Origin: Oscillospiraceae bacterium
Lineage (GTDB): Bacteria > Bacillota > Clostridia > Oscillospirales > Acutalibacteraceae
Direction: 5' to 3'
Length of the DNA: 18,620 bases
Assembly: GCA_019422905.1 (NCBI GenBank)
Contig: JAHZCM010000004.1
Span: 21,444-40,063, forward strand
Shown here piece after piece: positions 14,742 through 18,620 of this stretch (its first letter is position 1; every line of letters starts with the position of its first letter). Below the pieces are notes generated by a model, which worked only from the letters and a program-made list of their open reading frames with translations, had not been told where the DNA came from and ran no database searches. Made by a program: the position numbers and the translations under genes.

Positions 14742-16082
14742 ATGTCTTTGAAGTTGGAATGCGGATATTTGAAGGGCTTTGTTCAGGAGCATGAGTATAC
14801 GGCGATGGCTCCGCAGGTGGAGTGTGCGCATGCATTGCTGGAATCCGGAGAGGGTCCCGGCAACGATTTTCTCGGCTGGATAACGCTCCCCACCACGTAT
14901 GATCAGGAAGAATTTGCGCGCATCAAGGCGGCTGCGGAGCGCATTAAGAAGAACACGGACGTCTTCGTCGTCATTGGCATCGGCGGCTCGTATCTGGGTG
15001 CGCGCGCGGCGATTGAATTTTTGAAGGGCGCAAACTACAATGCGCTGAAGAAGGATACGCCGGACATCTATTTTACCGGAAACAGCATCTCCTCCTCTGC
15101 GCTTGCGGAGCTTGTGGAAATCTGCGAGGGCCGTGATGTTTCCATCAATATGATTTCGAAATCCGGTACAACGACGGAGCCGGCGATTGCGTTCCGTGTG
15201 TTCCGCGAGATTTTGGAGAAGAAGTACGGCAAGGAAGAGGCGAAGAAGCGCATTTTCTGCACGACCGATAAGGCGCGCGGCACGCTGAAGCACCTTGCGG
15301 ACGAAGAGGGCTACGAAACTTTTGTCGTTCCGGACGACGTGGGCGGCCGTTATTCGGTGCTCACAGCGGTCGGCTTGCTGCCGATTGCCGTGGCGGGCGC
15401 GGATATCGATGCGCTGATGGCCGGCGCCAGAAAGGCACAGGAGGCGTACAGCAATCCGAAGCTGGAGGAGAACGATTGCTACAAGTATGCGGCGATCCGC
15501 AATATTCTTTACAATAAGGGCAAAACCACGGAGATCATGGTCAGCTACGAGCCTTCCTACACGCTCATGAACGAATGGTGGAAGCAGCTCTACGGCGAGA
15601 GCGAAGGCAAGGACGGCAAGGGCTTGTTCCCGGCATCCGTCGTGTTCTCCACGGATCTGCATTCCATGGGCCAGTACATTCAGGACGGCCGGCGCAACCT
15701 CTTCGAGACGGTGGTGCTTTTTGAAAAGCCGAAGCGTGAGATCGTCATCGGAAACGACCCGGAAAACGTGGATGGCCTGAATTTCCTTGAAGGCAAAAGC
15801 ATGGCGTATATCAACCGCAAAGCGTTTGAGGGCACCGTGCTGGCGCACAACGACGGCGGCGTGCCGAGCGTAGTGCTGCAGGCACCGGATTTCTCCGAGG
15901 ATACGCTCGGCCAGATCATCTATTTCTTTGAGAAGGCCTGCGCGATTTCCGGCTATATACTCGGCGTAAATCCCTTTAACCAGCCCGGCGTGGAGAGCTA
16001 TAAGAAGAATATGTTCGCCCTGCTCGGCAAGCCCGGCTATGAGGGCGAGCGGGAAGCGCTGGAAGCGAGACTTTCCAAATAA
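14742..16082 (+). CDS. pgi: Glucose-6-phosphate isomerase
   Basis: Interconverts glucose 6-phosphate and fructose 6-phosphate in glycolysis/gluconeogenesis, in the cytosol. At 446 residues it belongs to the shorter bacterial form typical of Firmicutes. The SIS-fold phosphate loops are seen in VIGIGGSYLGARA and SKSGTTTEPA. PGI signature 1 is present as DDVGGRYSVLTAVGLLP, and the C-terminal active-site segment as NPFNQPGVESYKK. ATG 14742 is preceded by CAGGAGGC. The next gene begins 51 bp later before any terminator, so the two are likely co-transcribed. In this window it links to the GH3 enzyme upstream as an entry of released hexose into glycolysis, though the two genes are not adjacent. Confidence 0.97.
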   Translation: MSLKLECGYLKGFVQEHEYTAMAPQVECAHALLESGEGPGNDFLGWITLPTTYDQEEFARIKAAAERIKKNTDVFVVIGIGGSYLGARAAIEFLKGANYNALKKDTPDIYFTGNSISSSALAELVEICEGRDVSINMISKSGTTTEPAIAFRVFREILEKKYGKEEAKKRIFCTTDKARGTLKHLADEEGYETFVVPDDVGGRYSVLTAVGLLPIAVAGADIDALMAGARKAQEAYSNPKLEENDCYKYAAIRNILYNKGKTTEIMVSYEPSYTLMNEWWKQLYGESEGKDGKGLFPASVVFSTDLHSMGQYIQDGRRNLFETVVLFEKPKREIVIGNDPENVDGLNFLEGKSMAYINRKAFEGTVLAHNDGGVPSVVLQAPDFSEDTLGQIIYFFEKACAISGYILGVNPFNQPGVESYKKNMFALLGKPGYEGEREALEARLSK

Positions 16083-16133
16083 TCAAGGCGTAAATCCGTT
16101 TATGCGGAATAAAATATACAGGAGGACTCCATC

Positions 16134-16547
16134 ATGATCACTCTCTTAATTGGTAAAAAAGGTTCCGGCAAGACAAAGAAGCTCATTGAGCTTGCGAACG
16201 AGGCCGTTCAAAACTCGAACGGCAACGTCGTTGTCATTGAAAAGAGCCTCAAGCTTACATATGATATTTCCCACAAGGCCCGTCTCGTTGATTCCGATGC
16301 GTACAGCATTAACGGCTTGGACGCGCTGGTCGGGTTTATCAGCGGTATTTGCGCGGCAAATTATGACGTGACCGATATTTTTGTGGATTCCACGCTGAAG
16401 ATCACCGGCAACGGCGTTCAGGATGTTGAGGCGCTCACCATGAAGCTCAAGACGCTCAGTGAATCCTCCGGTGCCAACATCTACCTGCTGGTTTCCGCTG
16501 CGGCTGAGGAACTGCCGGAGTCCGTTATGGAGTACGTCGGCAAGTAA
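16134..16547 (+). CDS. Small P-loop ATP-binding protein (often misnamed PilT)
   Basis: A 137-residue nucleotide-binding protein. Walker A is at residues 7-14 (GKKGSGKT), immediately after a hydrophobic first strand, and a Walker-B-like strand reads DIFVDSTL at about residues 80-87. A third strand, IYLLVSAA, follows before a short acidic C-terminus. It is too short to be a complete AAA+ or RecA ATPase and lacks pilus-retraction motifs, although similar clostridial proteins are annotated as twitching motility protein PilT. CAGGAGGAC gives a strong ribosome site. Its place directly after pgi, ahead of a terminator, suggests co-expression, but no functional link is known to me. Confidence 0.8.
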   Translation: MITLLIGKKGSGKTKKLIELANEAVQNSNGNVVVIEKSLKLTYDISHKARLVDSDAYSINGLDALVGFISGICAANYDVTDIFVDSTLKITGNGVQDVEALTMKLKTLSESSGANIYLLVSAAAEELPESVMEYVGK

Positions 16548-16581
16548 GCCCTGCGTTTACCGTACCTTTTGAAGAAAAAGC

Positions 16582-16618
16582 GGCGCTTCGGCGGAAAAAT
16601 CCGCCGGACGCCTTTTTT
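16582..16618 (+). terminator. Intrinsic terminator after the small P-loop gene
   Basis: A GC-rich hairpin (GGCGCTTCGGCGGA, short A-rich loop, TCCGCCGGACGCC) followed by six T; one imperfect position in the stem. Confidence 0.85.
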
Positions 16619-16653
16619 CAGGGTGAAAAGCCCCTTATTTTTCAAACTTTTCC

Positions 16654-16682
16654 TTGACAAAAGTCCGTCTGCTATTTATAAT
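16654..16682 (+). promoter_or_regulatory. Consensus sigma-A promoter of the DUF177-rpmF operon
   Basis: TTGACA (16654-16659), exactly 17 bases, then TATAAT (16677-16682): a perfect match to consensus. Transcription should start near 16689, leaving a leader of about 20 bases before the DUF177 start. Confidence 0.92.
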
Positions 16683-16707
16683 ATATCAGTACGGTATGAG
16701 GATACCT

Positions 16708-17205
16708 ATGCTTATCGATTTAAAAAAGTATTTCTCGGGAGAGAATATTTCTCAGCGTATCGATTACACGATTGATTTGTCGGCGGTGGAAATGGACGGT
16801 TACAGGCCGTTTGTCACGCCGGTGCAGGTCGTCGGGGACATCCGGGCGTTCGCTTCCAGTGCGGAGCTGCATGTCACCGTCAGCTATGCGTTTTCGATGC
16901 CGTGCAACAGATGTTTGACGGAAACCAGAAAAGAACTTTCCCACAGCATTTCTCACGTGCTCGTGAATAAGCTGAATGATGAAGAGGACTTTGACGATTA
17001 CATTGTCGTTGAGGGGGACACGCTCGATTTGGACGAGCTGATCTATTCCGACATCATTCTTTTAACGCCGTCCAAGTACGTCTGTAAAGAGGACTGCAGA
17101 GGGCTTTGCCCGACCTGCGGCAAAAACCTCAATGAGGGCGGCTGCGCCTGTCAAAAGCAGCAGACAGATCCCCGTCTGGAGGCTCTGCGGCAGCTGCTGA
17201 ATTGA
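16708..17205 (+). CDS. DUF177/YceD family protein, 23S rRNA accumulation factor
   Basis: A 165-residue cytosolic protein of the DUF177 family (PF02620), linked in bacteria to 23S rRNA/50S subunit accumulation and almost always encoded beside rpmF. The core is visible as MPCNRCLTETRKEL (Cys 66 and 69). The C-terminal tail is Cys-rich, KEDCRGLCPTCGKNLNEGG then CAC, with Cys at 126, 130, 134, 137, 146 and 148, suggesting metal binding. The start ATG 16708 (MLIDLKKYF) fits the family; an upstream TTG in frame at 16654 lies in the promoter -35 and is not used. GAGGAT (16698-16703) is the ribosome site. rpmF follows after 45 bp. Confidence 0.92.
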   Translation: MLIDLKKYFSGENISQRIDYTIDLSAVEMDGYRPFVTPVQVVGDIRAFASSAELHVTVSYAFSMPCNRCLTETRKELSHSISHVLVNKLNDEEDFDDYIVVEGDTLDLDELIYSDIILLTPSKYVCKEDCRGLCPTCGKNLNEGGCACQKQQTDPRLEALRQLLN

Positions 17206-17250
17206 TTCCAGATCACCAAAGTTTTAGTTTACTATAAGGAGGTGCTGACG

Positions 17251-17433
17251 ATGGCGGTACCCAAGAGAAAAGTGTCCAGTGCCAGACAGAATAAGAGACG
17301 TTCCAACGTGTGGAAGCTTAACGCTCCTGCCCTTATGAAATGCCCGCAGTGCGGAGAGTATAAGACACCTCACAGGGTTTGCGGTAACTGCGGTTACTAC
17401 AACGGCAGAGAAGTTGTTAAAAAGGAAGCATAA
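17251..17433 (+). CDS. rpmF: 50S ribosomal protein L32
   Basis: A 60-residue basic ribosomal protein of the large subunit. The N-terminus MAVPKRKVSSARQNKRRS is the L32 signature, and the zinc-ribbon type cysteines are C31, C34, C44 and C47 (CPQC and CGNC). ATG 17251 has AAGGAGGTG (17237-17245) upstream. It is the second gene of the DUF177-rpmF transcription unit, an arrangement conserved across bacteria, and is followed by a strong terminator. Presence of the Cys4 form rather than the Cys-free form implies zinc-dependent folding. Confidence 0.98.
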   Translation: MAVPKRKVSSARQNKRRSNVWKLNAPALMKCPQCGEYKTPHRVCGNCGYYNGREVVKKEA

Positions 17434-17459
17434 TTTTGCCTGAAACAATATTGTGCAAG

Positions 17460-17500
17460 ATAGAGAAGGGGCAGATTTTGCTCCTTCTCTATTGTTTTTT
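17460..17500 (+). terminator. Intrinsic terminator after rpmF
   Basis: A 14-bp stem ATAGAGAAGGGGCA/TGCTCCTTCTCTAT with one G-T pair and a 5-base loop, followed by TG and six T (17495-17500). Confidence 0.9.
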
Positions 17501-17542
17501 GGGGAATACTGAACAATGACAGCCGAAAAGGGGGTGTGCGAT

Positions 17543-18620
17543 GTGGCAGTGGAAATTTTCGGCGTAGAGCCGCACAGCTTTGCGGAGTATGCCGGTATGG
17601 AGCCGGGAGATAAGCTGATTTCGATCAACGGCCATGCGATTCAGGACATTTTGGATTTCCGCTTCTACGAGACGAATACGCACCTTACGGTCGTTTTTGA
17701 AAAGCCGTCCGGTGAGCGCCGCACGGAGAAAATCGTCAAAACGCAGTACGGAGCGCTCGGCCTTGATTTTGAAACGTACCTGATGGATCAACAGCGCGCC
17801 TGCCGCAACAAATGCGTGTTCTGCTTTATCGACCAGCTTCCGAAGGGGATGCGTGAAACGCTTTACTTTAAGGACGACGATGCGCGCCTGTCTTTCCTGT
17901 TCGGCAATTACATTACCCTGACGAATATCGACGACCATGAAATCGATCGCATCATCGAGATGCACATCAGCCCGATCAATGTTTCCGTGCACACCATGAA
18001 TCCCGCACTGCGCTGCACCATGATGAATAACCGCTTTGCGGGCGATGCGCTGCGCCATGTGCGCCGTCTGGCGGCGCACAATATCCGGCTGAACTGCCAG
18101 ATTGTTTTGTGCCCGGGGCTCAACGACGGTCCGGAGCTGGAGTTCACGCTTTCGGAGATGTTCGGTCTCGGCGAATGCCTGCAAAGCGTCGCCTGCGTGC
18201 CGGTGGGGCTGACGCGTTACCGGAAGGGCCTGTTTCCCCTTGTACCCTACAATCGCGATACCGCCCGGTCGGTTCTGGAAATTATGGAGCGCTGGGGCGA
18301 AAAGTTCCGTGCGGAGCGCGGCTCCCGCACTGTGTTCCCAAGCGATGAATTCTATCTGATCGCCCAGCGCGAGCTGCCGCCCTATGAGTTTTACGAGGAC
18401 TTCCCGCAGATTGAAAACGGCGTGGGGATGCTGCGCGATTTGGAAGAGGAGCTTTTGTGGGCGTTGGAGGGAGTTCCGGCCTGCACGCTGCATCGGCGGG
18501 TGACGATTCCGACCGGGGAGGCGGCTTTTGCGTTTCTGGACCGCCTGTTCGACGCGGTGCGTGAAAAATTTCCGGGGCTTGAGATCAATCTGGTTCCGGT
18601 GCACAATGATTTTTTTGGCG
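17543..18620 (+). CDS. DUF512 family protein: PDZ domain plus radical SAM, 3' truncated
   Basis: The frame stays open to the window end; 359 residues are visible from GTG 17543. Residues about 1-60 form a PDZ-like domain (EPHSFAEYAGMEPGDKLISING). A radical-SAM core follows, with the cluster-binding motif C87xxxC91xxC94 in CRNKCVFCFIDQLPKGMRE, then LYFKDDDARLSFLFGNYITL and QIVLCPGLNDG. The DUF512 part (PF04459) begins near VGLTRYRKGLFPL. The family is widespread in Clostridia and of unknown function. GTG 17543 is preferred because GGGGGTG lies six bases upstream and gives a family-like N-terminus (VAVEIFGVEP); an in-frame ATG at 17516 adds nine residues. It lies just after the rpmF terminator, so it needs its own promoter, which I could not place. 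Confidence 0.92.
   Translation, partial: MAVEIFGVEPHSFAEYAGMEPGDKLISINGHAIQDILDFRFYETNTHLTVVFEKPSGERRTEKIVKTQYGALGLDFETYLMDQQRACRNKCVFCFIDQLPKGMRETLYFKDDDARLSFLFGNYITLTNIDDHEIDRIIEMHISPINVSVHTMNPALRCTMMNNRFAGDALRHVRRLAAHNIRLNCQIVLCPGLNDGPELEFTLSEMFGLGECLQSVACVPVGLTRYRKGLFPLVPYNRDTARSVLEIMERWGEKFRAERGSRTVFPSDEFYLIAQRELPPYEFYEDFPQIENGVGMLRDLEEELLWALEGVPACTLHRRVTIPTGEAAFAFLDRLFDAVREKFPGLEINLVPVHNDFFG

Overview
The window is GC-rich by eye and carries 16 intact or window-truncated protein genes, one broken gene and one doubtful gene remnant. All lie on the plus strand except one lipoprotein gene. The content points to a Gram-positive anaerobe of the Clostridia, most likely near Oscillospirales. 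The indicators are a DUF177/YceD-rpmF pair, a radical-SAM DUF512 protein, a small P-loop protein after pgi, an M42 peptidase, a Met_gamma_lyase-family PLP protein, AGGAGG-type ribosome binding sites and sigma-A-like promoters. The placement is inference; no rRNA or other taxonomic marker is present. I see no insertion sequence, integrase, tRNA, rRNA or CRISPR array, so this reads as ordinary chromosome.

Layout. 1-3377: the end of an M42 aminopeptidase, translationally coupled (ATGA) to a GNAT acetyltransferase, then a Met_gamma_lyase-family PLP enzyme and a second GNAT. 3378-6141: a possible gene remnant, a small P-loop kinase and a leaderless GH3 beta-xylosidase/beta-glucosidase-type enzyme, probably one transcript. 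6142-6556: a 415-bp gene-free stretch with a perfect 17-bp-stem hairpin, an imperfect 44-bp-period tandem repeat and the promoter of the next gene. 6557-8628: a MATE transporter convergent with a lipoprotein, sharing a bidirectional terminator. 8629-8783: a divergent promoter region. 8784-11636: a disrupted ADP-ribosylglycohydrolase, a DUF3841-like protein and glycerol kinase, closed by a terminator. 11812-13314: hisH-hisF with its own promoter and terminator. 13432-14616: a secreted D,D-carboxypeptidase. 14650-16618: pgi plus a small P-loop protein and a terminator. 16654-17500: a consensus promoter driving the DUF177 gene and rpmF, then a terminator. 17543 to the window end: a PDZ/radical-SAM DUF512 protein running off the edge.

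Functionally this is mostly housekeeping: peptide turnover, plant-type beta-glycoside breakdown feeding glycolysis (GH3, pgi), glycerol entry (glpK), the IGP synthase step of histidine synthesis, wall trimming and ribosome assembly. I did not find a clearly new defence or mobile system. The points most worth a second look are the broken ADP-ribosylglycohydrolase beside a poorly characterised DUF3841-like protein, the hairpin and tandem repeat in the gene-free stretch, the isolated hisHF pair, and the DUF512 radical-SAM enzyme.
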